Source: Scytalidium lignicola (Eukaryota > Ascomycota > Leotiomycetes). Taken from it: 64,000 nt of DNA. Below, in pieces: positions 46,919 through 58,978 of the stretch. How positions within the stretch are numbered: position 1 is the first letter of the stretch; every line of letters starts with the position of its first letter. A model generated the notes under the pieces. That model saw only the letters and a program-made list of their open reading frames with translations, was not told the DNA's origin and did no database searches. The position numbers and the translations under genes are program-made. The DNA is taken from the NCBI GenBank assembly GCA_002812745.2, contig NCSJ02000045.1, forward strand, positions 124,001 to 188,000, read 5' to 3'.

Positions 46919-48918
46919 CCGAAGAATCTCAAATTTATGGTCCTATAAGCTAGCCATATCCAGCATTAGCCGAGTAAGCTAACGGTGATCAATTCCCCAT
47001 ATAATTTAGCTGAAACAAGGATCTTGAACGCCTTAATCTCTCAATTGTGGGCTTTGAATTGTAGGCTGAATTATAGGGTGTTATGCTTCCCCATCTATAT
47101 ACACTTCTTCTATATTATCTACAGCTTCAGGGACCTCTTTGAACAACTCATTTTTGACATATTCAATATCAAAATTGATAGATTCCCAGCCTGTAAAGTC
47201 AATTGCTGTATATGGAATATCTTTGACTTTGATTTGGCTATCCTCACTTCCATCTGGCCGTATACTAATCCCACATTGTATGAAAGATTGTTGTACCATT
47301 TCCCTTTTTTCTTGATCTAATCGTTAAGCTGCCTGTACAACAATATGAGTAGTCATAATTCGCTTGTCAGAAGTGGTCCATTTGAAATTAGGATGCTCAG
47401 ATTCTATAGATTCTATATATTGATCACTCTCTTCCCTGAGCCATTGTTTGAATGGGCTATTTATAGCTGTATCAAGTGGTTGTAATAAACTTGTACAACC
47501 AGGAAGAACAAGAGCTGTAGTAATATTAGCTGATTTAAGACAGTTAAGAATTGAATCTGTTTTATAGAATGTAACTATATCCATAACTAACAGTATATCC
47601 TTTTGATCTGCTATAGGAATGAGTTCTTCATTAATCCATTGCATAAACAATTCCTTATTATTATATGTTGTAAGATTAAATTCAACTATAACTCCAGGGT
47701 GATATAAGTAGTTCTCTTTCTCAAATATCTGTCCAGAAGGCCTTACAACATCATGGAATATAAGCTTTAGCTTAATTCGTTGAATTCCATCTGCAAAGAT
47801 ATATAGTATCAATATTGCTTAATGTTTATTCCACTCACTTCGATCTGTATGCCTTGAAACAGTTCTAGAACCTTTCATATCGTATGAATAACCGTCAAGG
47901 TGCTCAAAAGGAATAAGAGTCTTGTCCATATTAAGTATTTTGGCTTTAGGAAATCAACATGGAGGTGAGGTAATAAGAATAGTGTTCAAGAATGGAGAAA
48001 GTTGTTGATTATCAGGATTTTTAGCCTTTTTNGAATTGAGAATTCCTTCTAATAAATTGAAGGAAATTATTAATGTATATGATATATTCTGAAGGAAGCT
48101 TAGCAGCTTGCTTTGTAACTTGTCATCTAAAGATATTATATTGCTTTTGAAATCCATAAAACCATCCTTAGGAGAATGTAAATAATGTTATACATTTAGG
48201 ATTCTGGTTTTTGAATATATTTCTAGCTATATAACATATCCATCCAACTGTTATTATTTGACTAGCCTTCCGACGTATCAGAATTTGCTCAAATAATTCC
48301 TTTTCTAGCTCTGGCCAATGAGGTGAGTAAATAGACGTCTTGCCTGCTAAAATCTTGTCTTTCTGTAACCACTACTTCTTGATTGTGCTATGTGAGATCT
48401 TCCAGAATTCAGAAGCTTCTTCAAAGGTAGCTGATCGGTATTTGATAGAATTGAATGGATACTCTGGTTCTGGCTCTACTGGCATACCAACTCGAGGTCT
48501 AGGCTGTTGGTATACTGCAGAATGTGTAGCAACAACCTTATGATAGAGAAGGAACTTTAGGACCTCAATTTTGCGTTCTCTGGTGTAAGATCAACGTGCT
48601 GAGGCAATTGGCTTAGTTCTAGGTGTATAAATGCGCTCTTTTAATGGTTTGATTTTAGGGCCTTGTTTGAGGCGTTGTAGCCATTGGGTATTGGCTGATC
48701 GTTCTTGAAGAGCCATAATTGATTGATTAGCTGGCGCGCAACATGAGGGAAACAACAAACTAACAGGAAACTAGGAGTTACAGTACTGTACTAGCATAAT
48801 AACGATTCCATACGGTAGTATTGGTGGCTGACAGCTATACCATATACAAGGTTATTTACCGAAGTGGTGAGATTCAAATATGGCTAGCTTATAGGACCAT
48901 AAATTTGAGATTCTTCGG
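46919..48918 (-). mobile_element. 2000 bp pogo-superfamily transposon with perfect TIRs
   Basis: The left TIR (46919-46959) and right TIR (48878-48918) are exact reverse complements over 41 bp, beginning CCGAAGAATCTCAAATTT. The element is flanked by TA at 46917-46918 and 48919-48920, the duplication expected for Tc1/mariner-pogo. The perfect TIRs suggest the insertion is young, although its transposase gene is already broken. It is unrelated in TIR sequence to the element at 41288-43709. Confidence 0.9.
47081..48716 (-). pseudogene. Degenerate DDE transposase of the 2000 bp element
   Basis: The start is MALQERSANTQWLQRLKQ at 48716. An HTH region with a TAG at KK.WLQKDK and a CenpB-like part (WPELEKELFEQILIRRK) precede ILNMDKTLIPFEHLDGYSYD. 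That segment has the first catalytic Asp, but the usual DET is DKT. The stretch GSRTVSRHTDRSEWNKH leads into ILYIFADGIQRIKLKLIFHD. The second catalytic block is DILLVMDIVTFYKT and the third is SLLQPLDTAINSPF. A TAA replaces the expected W near 47324 (VVQAA.RLDQEK). The C-terminus (CGISIRPDGSED, IDFTGWE) ends at 47081. At least four stops or frame breaks are visible, so the copy is non-autonomous. Confidence 0.75.
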
Positions 48919-49135
48919 TATTCGAAGTAAGATAGAGGGCGTGACGCGTTGTAAACTCCACGAGTTTCTAGCTCAGAGGAATGGAGTTGCGATAAACCAA
49001 ACCAACCATAGAAACACAATCATGCTTTTAGGAAGGTCTAAACCCGAGCTTGATCTGTTAATCCCTAGTGTTATCCAACAACTAAAGGAAGATATTGCCC
49101 TTTGTCCTTCGGTGCATGTGGACGAGGAAGCTTAG

Positions 49136-49920
49136 ACGGCCTTTTAATTTACACATGTAAACGAACAATAAAAAATCAGCTCCGTAAAAGCCACCAACAG
49201 CTGGCTATGGGATTAAATCAAACCACAAGTGGGCAAAGCTGGAGACACTGAAACCGATTCTTTGCTCAATGTCATCACTAATGTACTGTATCTTGATAAA
49301 GATGACAGAGGCGACTGTGTTCAGGGTAGTAGGCATTACCGACATCTGAAAATACGGTAAACGATAAAGAACTACAACTCGTTCTAGGGGTGCCAAGAAG
49401 AAGGTCCCTGAGCATGATCTAACTCAGGGCTCAGCTACATATTGCCCATAAGAATTGCAAGAACAGCTTAGTTACTTATATTGTCTGCTTCAGCTCGCAG
49501 CTAAGCAGGATAGAGCTCTAATTAAAGATTCCATCAAACGTAGCTACATCTTGGCTAAGCTTTTAATACACGCTACCAAAATACTACCTTATCGGTGTTT
49601 CTAACTTTTTATCTTATCACTTTCCATTAGGATAGAGGTGGGTTTGTCGGCAGCTGAATGGAGGTTGGTAGAGTTGAGTTGTAGACGTTGATACTAGGCA
49701 CGAAATTAGATTAGCATATCTTTGTATATAATAGCATTGTAATCTTCGGCTATAAGATGTCTCTCAATCCGGTCTTCTCCTAGAATTTGTGGCATCTCAT
49801 AACCTCATTATCATCCATCACCTCAACATGTGTTTCGCAGCACCTAACACATAACCCCCTCACTGCAGAAATATATACATTCTACATGATACAGTAAGAT
49901 GCACATTTGGCTTCTCACCA
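49136..49920. other. Intergenic; contains a repeat of a 36 bp segment
   Basis: No gene seen. ctcagctacatattgcccataagaattgca (49434-49463) recurs with transitions at 54732-54761, where it lies just before an ATG. This suggests a duplicated 5' leader of a lost gene copy. Confidence 0.4.
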
Positions 49921-52900
49921 TCAACATACTCTTGTCAGAGCAGCCTCGATGTCTTGATCACTTTCACAATTAGCTCCTCTGCTTTCCTCCATTGCTCTTG
50001 ATCCCTCAACGACGGCGCCAGGTTTGTCATGATTTTCATTTATTCGGAAACTTCCAGAGTCATCATTTTCAACCATTCGCTTCGACATTGCATGAGTTTT
50101 AACGTAGCAACAAGCTCCGAATGCAACACACTCTTGACAAAGATCAAAATTCCCACGATTGCAGATCCCACAATGGTAGTAGGTCTCGAAATTGGGAATC
50201 ATTGCCAAGCAGATATCGCAGCAAACTCGGCATTCCTCATCAGTTGGTGAAGATATCGCAATGTCAAGATCCTTATCAGAAATGATGATGCCGCGACCCT
50301 TGTATTTTTCTCGCAACAGCTCGACAACCCCGGTATGCCCCTTCTGGGCCGCCCAAGTGAGAGGTGTTCGACCGAAGTTATCTATGGATTCGAAATTGGT
50401 GGTGTCCTCTGCAAGTAGAGAGCTTACCGCTGTTGCGTGTCCATTGCCTGCGGCAAATAGTAATGGGGTGTGACCGTACCGGTCCTGAGAGTTTAGATCA
50501 ACACCATCTTTAGCGAGTAACAAGGTCATGACGGCGTTGTTTCCTTGGGCTGCTGCCCATGATAATAGCGTCCGACCGTCAATATCCTTGCAGTTCAGAT
50601 CGATACCATCCTTTTCAAGAAATGATTTTACTTCTGTATAATTGCCTCTTCTGAATGCCATTATTAGCGGCGTCTGACCCCCAATTTCTTTCACGTTCAC
50701 ATCCACGCAATCCATCTTGAGTAGCATCTCAACAACAGCCTCTTGGTTTTGATCCTTCCCCCAATGTAGTGACCTTTCTCTTGCTACAGCATACAACAAA
50801 GGTGTCCGACCAACTTCATTTTTCGAATCTGCCTCAACATCATCTCGTTCTAATAATAATTTGACCACCACTTCAGATCCATTCTCTGCGGCCCTTGATA
50901 AAGGTGTTCGGCCAGAGTTATCCTTCGAGTCTGCCTCAACGTCATCCCGCTCCAATAATAACTTAACTACCGCTTCGAATCCATTCTCTGCGGCCCTTGA
51001 TAAAGGTGTTCGGCCAGATCTATCCTTCGAGTCTGCCTCAACGTCATCTCGCTCGACCAACAACTTTACTATCGCCTCATGCCCTTTTATTGCAGCCCAT
51101 ACCAACGGTGTTCGACCATACTTATCTTTAGAATCTGATTCAACGTCATTCCGCTCGACTAATAACTTTACTACCGCTTCATGTCCATATTCTGCTACCC
51201 ATGACAGTGGTGTCCGGCCAAAGTTTTCCTTTGTATCTGGATTGAACCCATTCTCTAACATGAATCGTATTGTTTCCGTAAGTCCAAAATACGCAGCAAG
51301 ATGTACGGCTGTTGTCCCCCTTGACACATTCCGGCAGTATCCTTCATAACGATGCTCCGTGGAGACTGTCATAGCTTGGCTGCAGGCCGACACTTTAGAT
51401 TCACATCTAAATAATGACATATTTGGGATCTGTGAGCCTGCTGCATGGATGTGAGTTCCCCAGTGCCGTGCTGAATAGTCATAAAGCGGATTCTCCTGCA
51501 GCCGAGTCTCAAATTTTTTATCGGATTGGCAGCTCCCAGACCCAAAGACATCAAATGATAAATAGGTGATACAGATATTAGCGATATTCATTTCCGCGTC
51601 TGGAACCCATTCGTTCAAGTTCCTCTGGAAGAAGTCTTGCAGGGTGTAGTGAACTAAGCGGATGATATTACTTTCTTCGTCAATAGTGACCAATCCCGCA
51701 CAAACCGAAACCATATCTTGGATCTCCGGAAGATTCTCTTGATCGAGTTCACTTTCACCAATTTCCACAGCTAATGCATGTTGAAGTTCCAATGTCGTGA
51801 GAGGTCTTTTAGCACAAGTTATCCACGACAGAACTTGTTTTGCAAGCTCTCGAGAATTGGCGATTTGTCCTTGGATTCGGTTCATAGCTTCATTATACGC
51901 ATGATCTAACCCCTTTGAGAGTTCTTTCAGGGCCTTTTTTAAAGCTTTAGTGGATTTTGATCCAACCAATGAATCTACATTGAGTTGTACAAGGAGAAAC
52001 CTGCAAAACTGTTAATTTGTTAAACTTGCAATCTCAACCAGGTGTGCACATACATGCCTTGAGCTGCATTTACGATTTCAGTCTTGATTTCTTCTTGGAG
52101 ATTGACATTGCGTAGAACGAAAGAAGGGAGTCGCTTCATTTGGCCATCCAAGAATTTTCGCGTGTCTTCACCGCTGGCGCAAATCTCCAGCGATATAGAT
52201 TTCCCCACGAAGTCATTTGTAATCTCGGGAAGAAAACGAGAAGTCGCAAAGATATTCGTTGCAGTTTTGGTCTGTAAAATGAATAATTCAGAAGAAGCTC
52301 TCGTCGATCACCATCGGCGACTGGGCATTCGTCCAATGCATCGATAATTATGAAACATTTAGAATAAGCATTTACAACAGCATGTAATTCTTTGCAGATC
52401 TCATCAAGAGAAGGACGTGTTCCCCTATCCTTGTGATAGTTATAAAGTCTTGTCACGCTATCAGGTATATTGGGCAACCTTAGAAAGAGTTGCTTAAGAA
52501 AGCTTGCGAGGATATTGGCAGGCTTCTGTTCATGCGTTCGGCGGAAATTACAGTATACATATGCAATCCCAATGTCGACAGCATGCCCATATTTGGTGCT
52601 GAGATAATCCACAACGACGGAAGTCATAATTGTCTTCCCCGTCCCTGGCATCCCTGGGCAAAATAATGTCTGTCTGTGCCCATTGAACCAATCCTGGAAT
52701 CCGTGCGTATTCAGGAGCCACTCTCCTGTCCCTGCTTGTCGTCGACCGAGCAAATCACTTTGCTGTGGGCCGTATTCAACTGGCGTGAGCCAGGTTAGAA
52801 TTCTCTGGCTTGCTTCGGATTCATGCCATTTTCGTTGCTCCATAATTGCCTCTTGCTGTTCGTGTCTTGCCGCATGGTGTTCTCTTCTCCCTTCTTGAAT

Positions 52901-53380
52901 TGCTCTATACGCTGTGGCTCCCAAGACAGCCGTGTCGATCGATATCATGTTGTTCAGCACTTGGCACTGTCGATGGAGGTTCTCGACCGATTCTCGAGTG
53001 TTTTTAGCTAAAAAGGTCCCTTTCAATCTTTCCCAACCAACTCGGTGTCCTTCCGCTCTTTTCTTCAGCTGTTTTAGAAGATTATCTAGATCCTTTTTAC
53101 ATGTTTGTAGCATGATGTTTGTAACGGTCGTAGGTGGAGAGTTGGGTCCAAGCTCAGAAAGGAGCAACGATGATCGGTCCTGGAAAGCTTCTGTAAAATT
53201 AGAATTGAGAACCAGGTTGTTGCTTGTTTCCAATAGAGTAGTTTTCAAAGTTTGTAGCTCAGCTTTGAACGCCTTAGCATCATCTGGTGCATCCTTCCAA
53301 TCTAATCCGAAGTCTACAGCCACCTGCATGATTTGGATCGCTACGCCGATCACGCCGACGATGCTGAATGGGTCGGCCAT
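49921..53380 (-). pseudogene. NACHT-ankyrin-ZZ STAND protein gene with one frame break
   Basis: It starts MADPFSIVGVIGVAIQ at 53380, the usual N-terminus of fungal NACHT-ankyrin proteins. A coiled helical region is followed by WLTP...GTGEWLL and Walker A GMPGTGKT, then CNFR and Walker B CFIIIDALDECP. Near 52290-52305 the reading shifts by one base, resuming as SELFILQTKTATNIFATSRFLPEI. A 53 bp intron (52001-52053) joins AAQGM to FLLVQL. After EIQDMVSVCAGLV and VHYTLQDFF come about ten ankyrin repeats (TPLSWAAEYGHEAVVKLL type; several near-identical, suggesting recent repeat duplication). The C-terminus has a ZZ-type zinc finger (CCDIC, YHCGICNRGNFDLCQEC, 50100-50245). Such proteins are thought to sense non-self and trigger cell death. 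Apart from the single shift it is complete, so it could be functional if that is an assembly error. Confidence 0.8.
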
Positions 53381-54731
53381 AGAGCAACTTGATTGTATAG
53401 CTCCGAAGATGTGATTAAAGTTTTTTGCTATCAGGGTTCAACTCCCGAAGTCCCTCGCTCCCAGGGGCAAGGCACCTCCTCTATCCAATAAACTAAAACA
53501 ATCAAATGCGGGATTAATGTTTTGGCGGATATAGTGAGAGCACTCAGTAATCAGCATTTAGTCTTAACCGCTCGTTATCAACTCCAATAGATTGCCGAAT
53601 CAGCTTTAGTTAAGATATGTGTTTAAATGAAGCCTTATCGCTACATCAAATTCCGGATTCTCACTTGGAGGAAAAAATAGAAGGAGGTTTGAGAAGGCTC
53701 TCATCGAGATAATGATTTTGCGGCTTTCAGCCCAATGGATCCGCTGTGTTGGAACGCATCGGGCTTCTCCAGCGGCAGGTAGCTGCCGTGGCTGACCGTA
53801 AGGGAACTTCGGTGGCTCAGCTGCGTTGGCTTTGGCGAATCAATGAAAGATAACTTTATCTAGTTGTCTGTAATCAATTATTGGCTCGGTATCGAGTGAC
53901 TTGGCAGGGAGAATATATATCACATGACAAAAAGCCATCGATTTAGTTGATCGGTGGGAAGCTCACTAGAGCCTGAAGTTCTGCTGAAATCCGCCCTCCC
54001 CTAGGAACATATGTGACTTGAAACCATTGATGCGCAGTGCCATGCATTACACACGTGAGCAAATTCCTGAGACAAACATAAAATGAAAACACATCAATTT
54101 GTCATATCATATTAGACAAAAGAGATACAAAAGAATTGTTTTCAAGAGAGACAATGGAAAAGAGATATTTTTGAAAAGAAAACATGAAACTACCACTTTA
54201 ATGGTTGGATTATCGGATAGACGAAGAAAGAAAACGTCAGTGGTTGAAGAGCAAAGTTTAAAGTTTGGGCAAAGTGAATTGAATGTCGAGATCATTGCTG
54301 GATATGACACGTGACAATACTTTATATGCATATAAAAGCAAATCATAAGTGTTTAGAAAGAATAACAACGTTTGTTGAATCTTCTAGCTAAGAAATCATC
54401 GTTCTTGGAGGGAATGTCATGATGGACGTTTGGGAATGGGGAATGGGTTTTTGTGAAAGAAGCCGTTTTGATCCGGTGGATTCGCTTTGTCATCTTGTTA
54501 AACGAGGGACGAAAACAGCGACTCCAACCGCCTGGGTTTGGCAGCCATATGCACTTGAAACTTGCCTTTATGTGTAATTTCATTTTCACTTTGTTTTGTA
54601 AGTATTCAAGTAAATTTAAACGTATAAAAAAACTTTAACTTTAATTTTTTAACTTGAAGGTTTACTTGAAATAGTAATCATTTCATGTTCATGAAGTATT
54701 ATACTCGCTCAGGACTCAGACCTCAGCTACA
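53381..54731. other. Intergenic, no gene seen
   Basis: The first part is the presumed promoter of the NACHT-ankyrin gene. 53690-53830 is locally richer in G/C. Short frames lack domains. Confidence 0.45.
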
Positions 54732-54760
54732 TATCACCCACAAGAATTGCACAGAGCAGC

Positions 54761-54949
54761 ATGCCTCATCTCAACATGGCCGCGGACACCAAATACATAA
54801 AGAGAAACCTGCCTAGTCTGCCTACCACTGATGAGATTATCGAGCTCTGCCGTCAAAATGGATTCACATCTAATGGCCTCACCTATCCATCAAAGATAAC
54901 TGCACTAGGTTTAACGTATAGGATATCCATAAGACTATCTCTACTATAG
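54761..54949 (+). pseudogene. Possible N-terminal fragment of a kinase/phosphotransferase-like gene
   Basis: MPHLNMAADTKYIKRNLP is followed by SLPTTDEIIELCRQNG and SKITALG. This pattern resembles the N-termini of fungal aminoglycoside-phosphotransferase-like or kinase-like proteins. It ends after 62 codons with no continuation. Its upstream sequence is the duplicated segment also found at 49434. It may only be a chance frame. Confidence 0.3.
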
Positions 54950-57900
54950 ATATAAACACTATATCCGACTTCTCTTGCTGAGTTTTGCATTAACCGGTTA
55001 CGTTTGTTATCGTTCAATGTCTTTAGAGTTATAACATCCGTGTTAGTAAGACTGCACTCCATAGATATTAGCTCTGTAAGCTCATAAGCTAGCTCAACAA
55101 GCCTGTTAAGGATGCTAAATTCCAACTTCAGCTTTATACTATATGTGAATGCCTTTCACGTTGTCTGGATACCATAAAAGCCTATATATTTAAGGATTAA
55201 AATAGTAATATCAAGTAAAATAACGATTATATTAACGATCAATAAATGCATTATAATGTAGCGTGCCATTCCATTTGCTAATATGCTACTCTCGAGTTTT
55301 CTGAGCTTAGCCGTTTCTCAAATATACAAGGCTAAGATGGTAAATTCCTGAATGAAAAAAATAGTAACCTAAATCCTTTCGTGAACTGCATATGCCTTTA
55401 AATATAAATCTGGGTAGGATAAGTAGACAGCATATACTAAAACAATTGCTAGGGTGTGACAGATAACAATGTCAAAAATGATCATGCCCAAAACAAACCG
55501 CAAGAGGATCCTGTTATTAACAACAAGGTACAACCGTGAATATAACACAAATGATTAGCCAGTTACCATAGTACACCAACGGAAAACCATCAGACTAACA
55601 TAAACACCAGGAATATAACATAGTGATAGATTCTTGATTAAGATGCTAACAAACTGAAGGGCAATAGCCTATATAACGATAACAAAGCTCCAGAAGTAAA
55701 GACTGTTACACTTCTTAAAAGTAACGAAGATGATGAAGTTAAGCTTGATGACATTATAGAAAACGATGCTAAGGAAGGCAACCGTAACGATTATACTGCT
55801 AATAGAAAAACTACCTAACACACCCAAGTTGAGGCTTACCATCTCCTCTGCTAGTTCTTGCTGTAGCCAGAGATGATCGAAGACAAGCCTAGCAGCCTTG
55901 AGAGATAAGAGCTAAAACAAGCCTAAAAGCTTAAAATACCGAATCGAAATTGCATAAAAGCTAGAATAAAGGATAATGACGGTGAAGGTGAACAAGTGCT
56001 CAGGAAACTCTCTTATGCTGTTGGCAAAAGCATTTCACGGGGTCCATGATAGCACCCAGCACACTCGCTGACTCTGCAGTCAACATACCAAGGGAAAGGA
56101 ATCAAAAAGCATCACTTACGCCTGTTTGTGAACGTTGACGGGGGACAGTATCTCACTCGGTTGCGGCGGTTGGGGCGACTGGTGGGTTAAAGGGGTCCAG
56201 GCCATCTTCAGGCACAGGGGCTTAGCTAGTCCCACCAAACTAATCAGCCTCGACCTTGCGTTAGTATATAGCCCGCGAAGTAACAGGCCATGTTCTCTAC
56301 GGAGAGAAGGTTTAGGGAACGCAGTTTTCCACATCCGCTCAGCCTAGGCTCCAACAGCAAGCATACTGTGACATCCTTGTGCCAGCTGGTTGGAGAGATG
56401 GAAGTTAGATCAAGTCGTAGCCGTTTGGCCACCGGCATGCAAGTGTCAGCCACTCTTAGAATCCGCGTCGAATTCTCACCTTACACGTTTAATACCCGAG
56501 AGTCAGCCATGGCGTCAAAGTACTGAAACACGGCAATCTGGATTGTTAGAATTTTCACACGCTAGTATCTATTGAGCAGGTCGTACGGCTCGTAGCATGT
56601 TAGCACTTCAGCTAAGGCGATCATGAGGACTGCCAACAGTCTGGAATTGTGTGTGAATGAAAGGGGTTGAAGATGAAAATGGAGAAAATCCCTTAGCAAG
56701 GCGGAGAAATAAATTATACAGAAACATGTCCCGTCAGGTCACTTGGTTTGCTTCCGAAGATCGAGACTGATCGATGGCTCATTCCCGTAAAGATCTCTCC
56801 ACGAGCATCCCAACACATCATGCCCGGGCTCATGCTTACCCATGAAATGCGTGTTGGGGGCCAGAGCTGTACAAGGTGACTTTACGGTGCATGCGATACA
56901 GTTCTGCATAATTCGGAGTCAAGAGTTGAATACAGTCATAGATTGGAAGAATCTGAGAAGAGATGAGGGGAGGGGGAGGAGCTCTCGACCTTACATCACC
57001 ATAGAACTGGCGTCGACATGGGCAAATTTCCACGACAGGGGGGAGGTTTACTTGTCGCAGGTGATGCCAAACCTAATCTTGCGCGAGATCTTAGGAAGGT
57101 GGGGAGGCAAAGGTTAATGGTGTCTGAGCCCTGGAACCAAGGACGTGTCGCTGGGACCTCAGCGTTCAATTGGAATTTCTTGGGGTCACCCAACGCCACG
57201 GTTACGTGCCGACCACGCGCACTACGCCTACTTGGTATAGCATCATAAGTCGATGCCATGCGAGAAATGCGCGGCAGGTATGTTAGTCCTCGCGTGTGAC
57301 TTTAATTATGTGAAAATCTGGTATAATTAATTTAGTTCATATAAAACATACAATTTTTATTTTGAAATGTTGTTAACCGTAGTAATTGTTGATACGGCTC
57401 AGGTGTCGAATTGCTATTTTGGGTGGCAAGTTTCAGTGTTTTGTTGCACCAGGTGGTTCCGTAAGACCGAAGATCTATGTCAACGTTAAATTGTAGAACT
57501 GCCCAGATGATGGGCAAGGCCTAGATTTGACAAGAACTTCACACCACGGGAAGCATTGTTGACTAGGCACTCCGAATTTCCCATTTCTGGTGTCCTTTTG
57601 CGACAATCCATTCCAGAGCATCTCTGCGTTAATCCATGATGACTGAAAGAGGGAGAATGCGAAATCTCCGTTTTACACCAAAAATCTGGGGATGCTTTGG
57701 AAAACGAAGAGTCACGGCCACTCCGTGCATCTACTTGCTTCTGGTTGGATCCATGCTCTCCCTTCCCCTCCAAGGCAAAATTAGCTTTTTCTTAGCTCTC
57801 TCCCATGCAGCTACGGAGATTTTTCAAACAAATTAAAACATGCACTAACTAGATTCGAAACCTTTACGTGCCACCAAACCCCTTACACTTTGTCGATCGT

Positions 57901-58978
57901 GCCTTTCGCACGAAGATAGCGAAGCGAGAGAAGCGCTGGCGAATGAGCGGGCTCAGTAGAATTGGTTTAGTCTGGTTATCGAATGAGCTTGGTCTCAGGC
58001 CCATGTTACCGTTATTGATTCTGAGCACGGATAAAGAGTTTTAAACAAGTATACACCTCGAGCCTTTTCTAAAACAGGCAGGGGCTGGGAGAGTGGATTG
58101 CAAACCTTCCTTTTTAAAAGAAAACAGAGATAACTTTACACCCGAGCTACTTCTATTGAATAAAAAAAAATTTATTATATACGGAAATCTTATTTTATAT
58201 TTAAGATNAAAAAAAGTCATAATAACTATAATAACTATAATAACCATGCCTTTTTTTTTAATAATGTTTAAGTGTTATTATAATGCTTTTTAAATATTTA
58301 GGGAGAAAAAAAAACCTCCGCTTTGAGATGATCTTACACAGAACATTGTCGCAGCATCGAGCATGTAGTCTGTCAATCTGCCCTTTAGCGACTGTACGAT
58401 CACCTGAACTGTCACCACCTCTGTGTGGTCCTGAAACAGCGACACCTTTCCCTGCCTCAGACTAACAAGCCTTTTTCTGGACTTGAGCCTGATATCCGAT
58501 GCCCGTCCATCGTATACGATGTTTCAATGTGCAGAATCCATTGCGTTATGCGGGGTAGGAGAGATGACGATAGATTTGCGAGCAGCAAATTCGTCCTAAT
58601 CCTTATCGGCACTATGGATCATGTTGAAAAGAAGGACCCCCATAGTTTCTTGCATAAGCTTTTGTACAGGGCTCCATCCACAGCAGGGCATTGCCTTGGT
58701 CAAGATGGCAGATCATTAGCAGCGGCTCCTTCAGTATTCACAGCCCACCAGGCGGGCATCCTTTTCCAGCATGCAGATATACAACGATACATGTTAGCTA
58801 ACATACCCTTCCACTTCTTTATCTCTCCTTGCCCTGTCCTCATTAACTATCTTTCAAGAATACTTCATTAACTTTCTTGTCAACTTCTCATACTGCATTC
58901 TAAATAATATTCAACAAAAATCAAGCCAACACATCTTCTATTCACTTGTAACTCCTCCATCAGCCAGAATATATCAAC
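54950..58978. other. Long gene-poor stretch
   Basis: About 4 kb with no supported gene. 54883-55125 (minus) has an 80-codon frame with no recognised domain. 55140-56000 is AT-leaning. 56100-57250 is more balanced with only short overlapping frames on both strands. 58140-58310 has poly-A/T runs and (taactataa)-like repeats. The 148-codon frame at 58425-58871 is not gene-like. Confidence 0.45.

Larger units (their letters stand above)
46900..49135 (+). pseudogene. Small host ORF split by the 2000 bp transposon
   Basis: Bases 46900-46918 (ATG TCT CAT CCG TCA GAT A, where TA is the target dinucleotide) continue directly into 48921-49135 if the transposon and one TA copy are removed. The result is one open frame of 77 codons ending at TAG 49133-49135. 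Its downstream part contains CKLHEFLAQRNGVAI and LGRSKPELDLLIP. Upstream of the ATG the frame stays open back to a good 3' splice site (ttgccttgcag, ending 46858), so this may be a last exon. I do not recognise the product. Confidence 0.55.

Noticed and set aside
50820..51230. Possible repeat array or CRISPR-like structure
   Set aside because: The periodicity is 102 bp in-frame ankyrin coding repeats.
53430..53520. tRNA-like sequence (minus strand tagtttattggataga and plus strand gggttcaactccc)
   Set aside because: The D-arm-like and T-arm-like motifs lie on opposite strands and no cloverleaf can be drawn.
58425..58871. 148-codon plus-strand frame
   Set aside because: No recognisable domain; mixed composition; looks like a chance frame upstream of the gene at 58979.
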